Origin: CAZFOB01 sp964520325
Lineage (GTDB): Bacteria > Actinomycetota > JAICYB01
Reading direction: 5' to 3'
Length of the DNA: 64,000 nucleotides
Assembly: GCA_964520325.1 (NCBI GenBank)
Contig: CAZFOB010000001.1
Location: 254,568 to 318,567, forward strand
In this document: positions 44,859 to 52,117 of the stretch, piece by piece
How positions within the stretch are numbered: the stretch's first letter is position 1
How the letters are laid out: every line of letters begins with the position of its first letter
The notes under the pieces: model-generated
Databases searched by the model: none
The model's input: the letters and a program-made list of their open reading frames with translations, nothing else
What the model was told of the DNA's origin: nothing
Translations under genes and position numbers: made by a program

Positions 44859-45407
44859 ATGCGTATCCTCATCGTCGAGGACGAGCCGAAGATGGCGAGG
44901 GTGCTTCGACGCGGACTCGAAGAAGAAGGGCACGCGATCGACGTCGCTAACGACGGCGTTGACGGCCTGCACCTAGCCACCGAGAACGAGTACGACGGTG
45001 TCGTGCTCGACGTGATGCTTCCGGGGCTTGATGGCGTTGAGGTCTGCCGCCAGATGCGCGAAAGCGGGCGCTGGGCCCCCGTGCTGATGCTGACCGCGCG
45101 AGATGCGGTGTCCGACCGGATACGCGGACTGGACGCAGGAACCGACGACTATCTCCTCAAGCCCTTCGCCTTCGACGAGCTCGTCGCTCGCTTGCGGGCG
45201 TTGCTGCGTCGCGGCGCGTCGGCACGTCCGAGCGTCCTCTTCGATCGCTTCTACAGGGTCGACAGAGATCGCACGCGCGATGCCGGAGGCGCCGGGCTGG
45301 GGCTCGCGATCTGTCGGTCGATCGCCGAGGCACACCTGGGCAACATCGGCGTCGAGACCACGTTGGGCGACGGCTCGACGTTCACGGTACGGATCCCCAA
45401 GTCCTAA
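44859..45407 (+). CDS. Receiver domain fused to the C-terminal tail of a histidine kinase (likely deletion product)
   Basis: Residues 1-120 form an OmpR-type receiver (MRILIVEDEPKMARVLRR, phosphoacceptor in DVMLPGLDG, LLKPFAFDELVARLRALLRRG). Directly after it, LFDRFYRVDRDR (F box) and GAGLGLAICRSIAEAH (G2 box) plus DGSTFTVRIPKS are the end of a histidine-kinase ATPase domain. The DNA-binding domain of the regulator and the sensor, HAMP, phosphoacceptor and N-box parts of the kinase are missing. I infer one in-frame deletion of about 1.5-2 kb between adjacent regulator and kinase genes. The product could still be made (182 residues) but cannot bind DNA or phosphorylate. Confidence 0.85.
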   Translation: MRILIVEDEPKMARVLRRGLEEEGHAIDVANDGVDGLHLATENEYDGVVLDVMLPGLDGVEVCRQMRESGRWAPVLMLTARDAVSDRIRGLDAGTDDYLLKPFAFDELVARLRALLRRGASARPSVLFDRFYRVDRDRTRDAGGAGLGLAICRSIAEAHLGNIGVETTLGDGSTFTVRIPKS

Positions 45408-45418
45408 AGGAGATGCTG

Positions 45419-46181
45419 ATGACGAACACGACACGCTTTGCCACAGTTCTGCTGTCGCTGGGGATCGCCGCGGGAGCTTGCACCGAGCCGGGGACCAGGA
45501 CCGCCGATCCGTCCTCGACGCCGGGGTCCGCAGGCAACCCGGCGGCCATCGTCGCGGGCGTGACGTACACACCCAACATCGATCCGGCCGACTTCACCAC
45601 CGTCGTCGACAACCCCTACTTCCCGCTCGTCCCCGGGACGAAGTGGGTCTATGAGGGTGAAACCGAAGACGGCCTCGAGCGCGTCGAAGTCGAGGTCACC
45701 GACGACACCAAGACCGTGAAGATGGGTGTCGAAACGGTCGTCGTCCGCGACACCGTCACGATCGACGGAGACACCGTCGAGGACACCTTGGACTGGTTCG
45801 CACAGGACACCGACGGCAACGTTTGGTACTTCGGGGAAAACACCTACGAGTACGAGAACGGGAAGAGAGTCTCCGACAAGGGCGCGTGGGAAGCAGGGCT
45901 CGATGGTGCCCAGCCCGGCATTATCATGCCGGCCGCCCCGGCCATCGGCGAGACCTACCGGCAGGAGCACTACAAGGGCGAAGCCGAAGACACCGGCGAG
46001 GTGATCAAGCTCGGCGAGTCGGTGAAGACCAAGGCCGGATCCTTCGACGACGTGCTCATCACCGAGGACATCAATCCGCTCGAGCCGGACGTCGTCGAAG
46101 GGTGTCGGGTTGGTCTTCGAGAAGAAGGTCAAAGGCAGCGACGAACAGATCGAGCTGGTGAAGTACACCCCGGCAACCTAG
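45419..46181 (+). pseudogene. Secreted lipoprotein gene with C-terminal frameshift
   Basis: The ATG at 45419 follows AAAGGAG by six bases. The product starts with a lipoprotein signal (LSLGIAAGAC) and has NPYFPLVPGTKWVYEGETED and WYFGENTYEYENGK, a family often encoded beside two-component genes. After residue ~222 (INPLEPDVVEG) the expected end reads in another frame: GLVFEKKVKGSDEQIELVKY, stopping at 46181. A few residues that normally join these parts (an -YAPGVG-like segment) are missing, so a small deletion caused the shift. Unchanged, the frame runs on to 46699 through unrelated DNA. Confidence 0.8.
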
Positions 46182-46266
46182 GCATCCGGCCGATATCGGT
46201 CCCGGCAACGGCTGTCGCGGATCGCGCCTTGCTCGCGTTCGATGCGAACGGTTGTCCTGGGTGTGT

Positions 46267-46360
46267 TCAACCAGTCAGCGCAACAAGCTCGGCTAGTTTT
46301 TCATTTGGGGTCCGCCAGTTCAATGATTCGCGAGGGCGACCGTTGAGGCTGTCGGCCGAC
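46267..46360 (-). mobile_element. Remnant of an IS30-family transposase C-terminus
   Basis: About 30 codons read ADSLNGRPRESLNWRTP and then NEKLAELVALTG before a stop, like the end of IS30 transposases. No further transposase domains or terminal inverted repeats were found. The rest of the 46.18-46.64 kb gap shows no gene. Confidence 0.6.
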
Positions 46361-46640
46361 CTCGGCCCACTCGGATGGCGGAGCGCCTCCGGTGTTCGCG
46401 ACGGACGCGGTCGTGCTCTGGCATCGCAGCGCTCATGGGAGTCGTCAGATTATCGCTCCTCAAGCGGGCTGCCCTATGGAGCGGGCGTCGTGTGTTGCCC
46501 AGACTCCGTCAGCAGGTTCCGTATTGATGAGACCTGCATCCACGTCCATCGTGTCACTTTGCACATGTGTCCTCTACTCGCACGAACCCGTGCTCGGTTG
46601 GGACGGGACACACCGTCCCACACTCTCTTCGCAACCAGGA

Positions 46641-47084
46641 TCATGAATGTTCGTTGTAGATCTCTGCCGATTCGATCAGGGCGTTTCGTAGCTCTTTGAC
46701 CCGTCCTTTGCCGATCCCCTTTTCCAACCGATGCTCCGCCTGGCGCGCGGCCTCGAACATGTGCTTCTCGAGCTTCTGGCCGGTTCGGGTCAGACGGACG
46801 ATCCGGGCGCGCCGGTCGGTCGGGTCGATCTCCCGCGTGATGTAGCCCATCTCCTCGAGGTCGCGCAGCAGGTCGTTCACGGCTTGCTTCGAGGCATTCA
46901 ACTCTTCCGCGATCTCGCCGGGTCGCATCCCGTCGATCCCTGGATTGCGGAACAAGTTCCAGTGCGCGGCGCCTATGTCCGTGTATCCCAGGGACCGCAT
47001 GTACTCGAGCATGTACCCGCGCAACCCCTGCCACGCCATGCGCAGGAGAGCTCCGACGTAGGGATCACGAACCGGTCTTGACAC
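46641..47084 (-). CDS. MarR family transcriptional regulator
   Basis: A 147-residue winged-helix repressor. MRPGEIAEELNASKQAVNDLLRDLEEMGYI is the helix-turn-helix and ITREIDPTDRRARIVRLT the wing. The GTG at 47084 is chosen because upstream codons fall in the divergent operator. It probably represses itself and the SnoaL/VOC genes through the inverted repeat at 47094-47122; ligand unknown. Confidence 0.88.
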   Translation of the reverse strand: MSRPVRDPYVGALLRMAWQGLRGYMLEYMRSLGYTDIGAAHWNLFRNPGIDGMRPGEIAEELNASKQAVNDLLRDLEEMGYITREIDPTDRRARIVRLTRTGQKLEKHMFEAARQAEHRLEKGIGKGRVKELRNALIESAEIYNEHS

Positions 47085-47093
47085 GATAGTAAA

Positions 47094-47122
47094 GTTACCG
47101 TACGGTCGATGGTACGGATAAC
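47094..47122. promoter_or_regulatory. Probable MarR operator
   Basis: GTTACCGTAC and GTACGGATAAC form an inverted repeat with one extra base in the right arm and an 8-bp spacer. It lies 10 bp upstream of the marR start and 24 bp before the divergent gene, so binding would block both promoters. Confidence 0.65.
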
Positions 47123-47145
47123 GTACTAATCGAGGGAGGTCCCAC

Positions 47146-47559
47146 ATGAGGCCGGAGGAGATGGACGTGCTGATCGACCAACACCTGACGGCGGAGATGG
47201 CGGGAGACCCGGACGGGTGCGTCGCGATGTACACCGACGACGTCGTCCACGATGTTGTCGGCTTTCCGCTGGGTCCGCAGACAGGACCCGATGCCGCGCG
47301 GGGCTTCTACGAGCAGCTCACGTCCGATATCCGGACCGAAGAGATGGTCCCGAAGCGGAAGTATTACGGCGCAGACTTCTGCGTGATCGAGCACGAGTGG
47401 CGAGGGACGGTCCCAGGTTCGTTCCTCGGCGTCCCCGGTAACGGCAAGCACATCAGCTTCCGGCTCCTTCACATCTGGGAGTTCAAGGAGGGCCGGATGA
47501 GCCGCGAGAACGTGTGGCTCGATGGCGGTTCGGTGATCGCTCAGCTGACGTCGGCATGA
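47146..47559 (+). CDS. SnoaL-like (NTF2 fold) protein
   Basis: A 137-residue protein of the polyketide-cyclase/NTF2 superfamily. CVAMYTDDVVHDVVGFP and KHISFRLLHIWEFKEGRM are typical. GGGAGG precedes the ATG. It overlaps or nearly abuts the VOC gene and sits under the divergent MarR regulator, suggesting a small detoxification or catabolic unit. Ligand unknown. Confidence 0.75.
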   Translation: MRPEEMDVLIDQHLTAEMAGDPDGCVAMYTDDVVHDVVGFPLGPQTGPDAARGFYEQLTSDIRTEEMVPKRKYYGADFCVIEHEWRGTVPGSFLGVPGNGKHISFRLLHIWEFKEGRMSRENVWLDGGSVIAQLTSA

Positions 47560-47573
47560 GAGGAGAGGACACG

Positions 47574-48017
47574 TTGCGAAAGGGTGGTGTCGTCGAGAGC
47601 GAAACCCCTATGGCACCGCCACTCGGGGGGCTCCATCACGTCGGACTTACGGTCGCCGACGTCGAGGCCAGCGAAGCGTGGTACTCGCGTGTCCTCGGGC
47701 TCCGGCGAGCGTTCGTGGAGCAGCACAACGGCGGAACCGGTTATGCCGTCGTCATGCATCGTCCTGGAACGGCTCTGTTCCTCGGCCTCGACCGTCACCC
47801 CTCGTACGTTGGTGAGCGCTTCGCCGAGGATCGAACCGGCCTCGACCACCTCGCGATCCACGTCGGGTCGCGCAACGCGCTGGATGACTGGGCCGCGCAC
47901 TTCGACGCGCTGGGTGTGCCCCACGGTGCGATCACTGACGTCGCCGAACCGATGCGTTTTGCCACGCTCGTCATCAGAGACCCGGACAACATCCAGCTCG
48001 AACTCATCTGGCAGTAG
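47574..48017 (+). CDS. VOC family (glyoxalase/bleomycin-resistance fold) protein
   Basis: A 147-residue VOC protein: LHHVGLTVADVEASEAWY begins the fold and LVIRDPDNIQLELIW ends it, with metal ligands possible at His, His and Glu. The TTG at 47574 has AGGAGAGG just upstream; an ATG at 47556 that overlaps the SnoaL stop is an alternative. Substrate unknown. Confidence 0.8.
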   Translation: MRKGGVVESETPMAPPLGGLHHVGLTVADVEASEAWYSRVLGLRRAFVEQHNGGTGYAVVMHRPGTALFLGLDRHPSYVGERFAEDRTGLDHLAIHVGSRNALDDWAAHFDALGVPHGAITDVAEPMRFATLVIRDPDNIQLELIWQ

Positions 48018-48171
48018 CCCTACCTGCTGTGCCCAGGTCCAGCAGCGACGGCCAAGCGCTCGAGGAGGCGAGCAAGTCGTCTAGCCGCGCCTGAAAATCG
48101 CGGTTTGAAAACAGTCCTACCGGGCCAACTGCCGTTCTATGCGCATCTCTTGAGCCTGCGAACATCGTGAG

Positions 48172-48744
48172 ATGAGCAGAAAGCGTTCCGCGGAGCGGAT
48201 CGGACCCGCGATCTCGGTCGGTCACCGCGTCGTCGTCACAGGTATGGCGGGAGCGGGCAAGAGCACGTTCTCGCGAGCGCTCTCGGCGAAGACCGGGCTT
48301 CCTTTGATCCATCTCGACTTGCACTTCTGGAAACCGGGCTGGGTCGAGCCGTCGGACGACGAGTGGCGCGAGAAGCAGCGAAGCCTGCTCACCGGTGACG
48401 CATGGATCGCCGACGGCAACTACCACGACACACTCGACCTTCGGCTCGAGCGTGCGGACACGGTTGTGTTCCTCGACACACCGTGGTGGACCTGCGCACG
48501 GCGTGCGTTCGTTCGTGGGATTCGCCGTCCTGTCGGCTTCCAGGTGCCCGAAGGCTGCGATGACTCCGCCTGGCGGCAGTTGCGCGACGAATGGCGGCTG
48601 GTCTGGCGGATCTGGCGAGTCCGCCGCTCGGAGCGCGAACGAGAGCTCGGGATCCTGTCGCGGCACGGGAAGCATGTGGCGCTGCACGTGTTCCGTTCCA
48701 GGCGGGCGGCGCGCGAGTTCCTCGACGGCTTGGACCGCTTCTAG
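48172..48744 (+). CDS. P-loop adenylate-kinase-like protein (FlaR/topology-modulation family)
   Basis: A 190-residue nucleoside kinase fold: Walker A VVTGMAGAGKSTFSRAL, then LDLHFWKPGWVEPSDDEW and WIADGNYHDTLDLRLERAD, the diagnostic segments of this family. WTCARRAFVRGIRR is the lid. The precise substrate is not known. It stands alone, 154 bp after the VOC gene, with nothing recognisable in that gap. Confidence 0.86.
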   Translation: MSRKRSAERIGPAISVGHRVVVTGMAGAGKSTFSRALSAKTGLPLIHLDLHFWKPGWVEPSDDEWREKQRSLLTGDAWIADGNYHDTLDLRLERADTVVFLDTPWWTCARRAFVRGIRRPVGFQVPEGCDDSAWRQLRDEWRLVWRIWRVRRSERERELGILSRHGKHVALHVFRSRRAAREFLDGLDRF

Positions 48745-48940
48745 CCCGTCAATTCCGAAAGCGCGGCTTCGAACTTACGTTGCCCAGCCAATGGCTACCG
48801 GTGCGCGGTACGTCCAATCGCAACCACGCGAAGCAACTACGCACAGATAGTGCCCTCCTCGGTTGTTCTGTCCTGGTTCAGACGGTACGAAGGCCGAAAA
48901 CTCATCAGTCGAGGTCGATCCGGAGCACGCGAGCGGAAAC

Positions 48941-49333
48941 TCAGTTCTCTAGGTCGCTCAGGTCGGCCGGAACGTCCACCGCATGCTGCTGGAGGACGTC
49001 CAGCGGGATCAGGTCCAGAACCCGGGCATTCGTGGAGGCCAGTACGACGGGCGCTGCCGCCCCATCGTGATGAGCTCGCAACCAGTTCCTCGCCGTCACG
49101 CACCAGCGATCGCCGGGCTGCAGGCCTGGGAAACGGTACTGAGGCATCGGAGTGCTCAGGTCGTTGCCGATGCTGCGCTGATGGCCCAGGAACTCCGCCG
49201 TCATCACCGCGCACACGGTGTGACTGCCGGCGTCCTCAGGACCGGTATTGCAGCAACCATCTCGGTAGAAGCCGGTGACGGGATCGAGACTGCACGTCTC
49301 GAGGTCGCCGCCCAGGACGTTGCGTTCGGTCAC
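48941..49333 (-). CDS. DUF2237 family protein
   Basis: A 130-residue protein: NVLGGDLETCSLDPVTGFYR and DGCCNTGPEDAGSHTVCAVM, then GNDLSTPMPQYRFPGLQPGD, all strongly conserved in DUF2237. Function unknown; the conserved Cys residues suggest metal or redox chemistry. The GTG start is used. The 196 bp downstream of its stop are empty. Confidence 0.92.
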   Translation of the reverse strand: MTERNVLGGDLETCSLDPVTGFYRDGCCNTGPEDAGSHTVCAVMTAEFLGHQRSIGNDLSTPMPQYRFPGLQPGDRWCVTARNWLRAHHDGAAAPVVLASTNARVLDLIPLDVLQQHAVDVPADLSDLEN

Positions 49334-49339
49334 GACATC

Positions 49340-49586
49340 AGTATGGTCGCAGGCGACCGATAATCACGCGGACGCCAGCGAGTAATCGGTGGTTTAGACC
49401 ACGCCGAGCTCGGCGAACAGTTCGGTTGCGCGTTCGCGGTGCGAGCCCGCGTCCTCGCCCTGCGTCTCGGCGACGGTGGTATCCCGGAGTGCCACAGCGC
49501 GAACCCACGCAGCCGATGGAGCAACGCAGCCGTGTACTTGGAAGCGACGCGAGCAGGCGTGATCGGACCACCGGAAGTTGCCGCGT
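49340..49586. other. Intergenic stretch, possible degraded coding remnant
   Basis: No intact gene. On the minus strand one frame ends HRERATELFAELGVV before a stop, like the end of a tandem-repeat or ATPase regulator, but nothing upstream supports it. Confidence 0.3.
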
Positions 49587-50450
49587 TCATCCCCTGCTTG
49601 TGTTCAGGAGCGACGCCGGCACGTGCAGCTCGTCATTGCCGTCGTACAACGCGCGGATCGCATCGAAGTCGTCCCCGCCGGTCACTTCGCTCACTGCATC
49701 CAGGAGCTCGTCGTAGGCGACGTCCGTCTCGCCTTTGTACGCGGCTTCCATCCGTCCCCAGCTGTCCCACGGCAGCATCTCGTCCTGGTTGAGCGCAGCG
49801 AGGTCAAAGAGCACACTGCCCCGAACTTCGCCGATCCCCCAGTTCACGCCACCCATGTTGCAGCGGTCCGGATCGAGCTCACCTCGCCGGCATCTCTGCC
49901 ACGCTTCCCCGCCCGACCAATACATGGTCTGCGCAAGAAGCTCCGACGTTGCGTTCGGATGAAGCTTCGCGAGCCAGTCGTCTTCGTATTGCGCATCCAC
50001 CCGCACCCAACGCGCCTCCGACGGACGCCAGTACTCGATGATCCAGTGGTCCGCCCACGTGTTCGGGGCGAAATATCCGGCGAAGCCGGCTCGCACGCGC
50101 GCTGGCGTTCCCGTGTGACGCAGAAGCGCACACGTGAGCGTCGCGAAGTGCCGGCAGTTCCCCAGGAAACGCTGCTCAGGACGGCGCTTTGAGACGAGCG
50201 GCGACGGGTCGAGCGATCGGATGCGCTCGACCATCTGCACAACGGGCCGGATCTGCGCTTCGTCGTCACGGCCCTGCGGCATCGGTCTGCCGTAGCCCTG
50301 CGTGAGCATCTCGGCGGTCACAACGCACCCGCGTACGACCTTCATCAGTTCGACTGGGGTGGCAGGAAGACCGTCCAGGAATTCCGGCGGAGCGCCCGTC
50401 AGGTCCGTCATCGGTCCGGGGGCCGCGTAGAACTCCAACTCGTTCTTCAC
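49587..50450 (-). CDS. Transglutaminase-like protein
   Basis: A 287-residue protein with the transglutaminase core: Cys in LGNCRHFATLTCALLR, His in TWADHWIIEYW and Asp in WVRVDAQYEDDW. No signal peptide, so a cytosolic peptidase or amidase-like role is likely. The GTG at 50450 is the assumed start. It is transcribed in the same direction as the DUF2277 gene upstream. Confidence 0.85.
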   Translation of the reverse strand: MKNELEFYAAPGPMTDLTGAPPEFLDGLPATPVELMKVVRGCVVTAEMLTQGYGRPMPQGRDDEAQIRPVVQMVERIRSLDPSPLVSKRRPEQRFLGNCRHFATLTCALLRHTGTPARVRAGFAGYFAPNTWADHWIIEYWRPSEARWVRVDAQYEDDWLAKLHPNATSELLAQTMYWSGGEAWQRCRRGELDPDRCNMGGVNWGIGEVRGSVLFDLAALNQDEMLPWDSWGRMEAAYKGETDVAYDELLDAVSEVTGGDDFDAIRALYDGNDELHVPASLLNTSRG

Positions 50451-50518
50451 TCATAGACTTCTGCACACGCGAATTTAGGTGTCAAGTTCTGACACCGACG
50501 CGCCTGCTCGTCGGCCGC

Positions 50519-50797
50519 CTAGGTGCTACGGGCCCCGAAGCGCTTCTCGTTGCGGGCCCGCGCCCTGGCGATCTCCACCTCGCGATCCCGCGCGGGCGAC
50601 TTCGTCACCAACGAGTCGAGGAGCTTGGACGAAGCGGCGGCCACTTCTCTGACGACTTCCTCGAAGACCGCGCGATTTGCCTCCGACGGCTCGGCCGAGC
50701 CCGAGATCTTCCGGACGTACTGCAGGGACGCGGCGTGGATCTCATCGCGCGTCGCCGGAGGCTCGAAGTTGTGAAGCACCTTGATGTTCCGACACAT
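50519..50797 (-). CDS. DUF2277 family protein
   Basis: A 92-residue protein starting MCRNIKVLHNFEPPATRDEI, the invariant start of DUF2277, with LQYVRKISGSAEPSEANRA. A conserved Cys at position 2 and a basic C-terminus (RARNEKRFG). Function unknown. Confidence 0.93.
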   Translation of the reverse strand: MCRNIKVLHNFEPPATRDEIHAASLQYVRKISGSAEPSEANRAVFEEVVREVAAASSKLLDSLVTKSPARDREVEIARARARNEKRFGARST

Positions 50798-50831
50798 GGC
50801 GCACCCTTCCGTTCGACTGCATCCGTTCTAT

Positions 50832-50870
50832 CCGAAGACACCGGCCGAAGACACCGGCCGAAGACACCGG
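50832..50870. repeat. 13-bp tandem repeat, three perfect copies
   Basis: CCGAAGACACCGG occurs three times without mismatch between the cupin stop and the DUF2277 start, in the likely upstream region of the latter. Confidence 0.95.
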
Positions 50871-50917
50871 ATCGTGCCGTCGAAGGCGCATCGACCCGGT
50901 GTCGTCGGCGGCCACTG

Positions 50918-51442
50918 TCAGCCGGCGCGCTGCGCCGACGGTTCGGCGTCACGGTCGAACGGAGGGGGGCCGAGCATGTCCATGAATCCCGTGCGGTTAC
51001 CGGCTGCCACGATCCGCTCGATGTCGAGCGGCGTTCCCGCCGGCGGGGGTGTTCGGCTCGGCGCGGGTTCTCCGCCCTCGCGGAAGAAGGCCTCGGCGTC
51101 GGCAGCGCCGGGCGTGATGAATGTGATGAAGCGAGCCGATCCAGACACCACTTTGAAGGCGTGCGGTACGCCGCGAGGGATGGAAGCGATAGATCCCGAG
51201 CGAGCGGTTTGCTCCGCTCCGTCAATGTGTAAAAGGAGTTCGCCTTTGATGACGTAGAACGTCTCGTCGTGCCCTGGATGTGAGTGCAACGGGGTCATTT
51301 TCCCCCGGAGCGCTGTGTCCTCGATGAGGAAGAATGCGCCGCCCGACTGCTCACTCGTCACCTTGAACATGAAGAGCCCGCCGCCGAACCACAGTGCTTC
51401 GCCGGCGTCCTGCTCGATGACCACGGGGACCGCTGTGCTCAT
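50918..51442 (-). CDS. Cupin domain protein
   Basis: A 174-residue protein with a double-stranded beta-helix: TPLHSHPGHDETFYVIKGE holds the metal ligands HSH...E and PRGVPHAFKVVSG the last His. Such quercetinase-like cupins are common beside TetR regulators. AGGAG precedes the ATG at 51442. It is divergent from the tetR gene and probably its target. Confidence 0.88.
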   Translation of the reverse strand: MSTAVPVVIEQDAGEALWFGGGLFMFKVTSEQSGGAFFLIEDTALRGKMTPLHSHPGHDETFYVIKGELLLHIDGAEQTARSGSIASIPRGVPHAFKVVSGSARFITFITPGAADAEAFFREGGEPAPSRTPPPAGTPLDIERIVAAGNRTGFMDMLGPPPFDRDAEPSAQRAG

Positions 51443-51490
51443 GTGCATCTCCTCTCGATCCTTGCGCCTTCGTGAGACTATAGTATCATT

Positions 51491-52117
51491 ATGAGTATGT
51501 CAATCTCATATGAGACCACCGGCCGCACACGTCAGAAGGCGCGCACACGGGACGCCATCCTCGCGGCCACGCGCGAACTCCTCGCGGCCGACGGGATGGC
51601 AACGGTCGAGCGGGCTGCGGACGCAGCGGGTGTCGCGCGCGCGACCGCTTACCGCTACTTCCCGAACCAGCGCGACCTGCTCGTTGCGACGCATCCGGAG
51701 ATCGAGGCTCGGTCGCTGCTCGGCGCGGACGCCCCGGACGACATCGCCGAACGACTCGACCTCGTCGTCGATGAGATCGCGCGCATCGTGATCGACAGCG
51801 AGCCAGAGCTCCGGACGATGCTCCGCCTCTCTCTCGAGCCGGAAGCGACTCATCGGGATCAACTCGTACTGCGCCAGGGCCGAGTCATCGGGTGGCTCGA
51901 AGATGCCCTGCAGGACCTTCGGGGAAAGGTCCCGAAGGCGGAGTTGCAACGGCTCGTCTACGCGATCAGATGCGCAGTGGGCATCGAAGCTCTCGTGTGG
52001 CTCTGCGATGTCGCCGGGCTTTCCCGAGCCGACGCGGTTGAGCTCATGAAATGGTCGGCGCGGGGACTCCTCCGTTCCGTCCTCGACGGCAGATCAAGTG
52101 GAAAGAGCAAGCATTAG
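51491..52117 (+). CDS. TetR family transcriptional regulator
   Basis: A 208-residue regulator: TRDAILAATRELLAADGMAT and RAADAAGVARATAYRYFPN form the DNA-binding domain; the C-terminal part binds an unknown ligand. ATGs at 51491 and 51497 are both possible and neither has a clear ribosome site; a TATAGT-like element ends just before the first, so a leaderless mRNA is conceivable. The stop overlaps the convergent resistance-gene stop by four bases. The divergent cupin gene is its likely target; the resistance operon, which runs toward it, is less likely. Confidence 0.9.
   Translation: MSMSISYETTGRTRQKARTRDAILAATRELLAADGMATVERAADAAGVARATAYRYFPNQRDLLVATHPEIEARSLLGADAPDDIAERLDLVVDEIARIVIDSEPELRTMLRLSLEPEATHRDQLVLRQGRVIGWLEDALQDLRGKVPKAELQRLVYAIRCAVGIEALVWLCDVAGLSRADAVELMKWSARGLLRSVLDGRSSGKSKH
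51504..51515. promoter_or_regulatory. Palindrome at the start of tetR, possible operator
   Basis: TCTCATATGAGA is a perfect 12-bp palindrome about 60 bp from the divergent cupin start and just inside the assumed tetR frame. A related TGAGAC lies near 51473. It may be the TetR-type operator. Confidence 0.4.

Noticed and set aside
45413..46699. A single 428-residue protein
   Set aside because: Similarity to the lipoprotein ends near 46100, and its true C-terminus continues in another frame; the rest is readthrough into non-coding DNA and the IS30 remnant.
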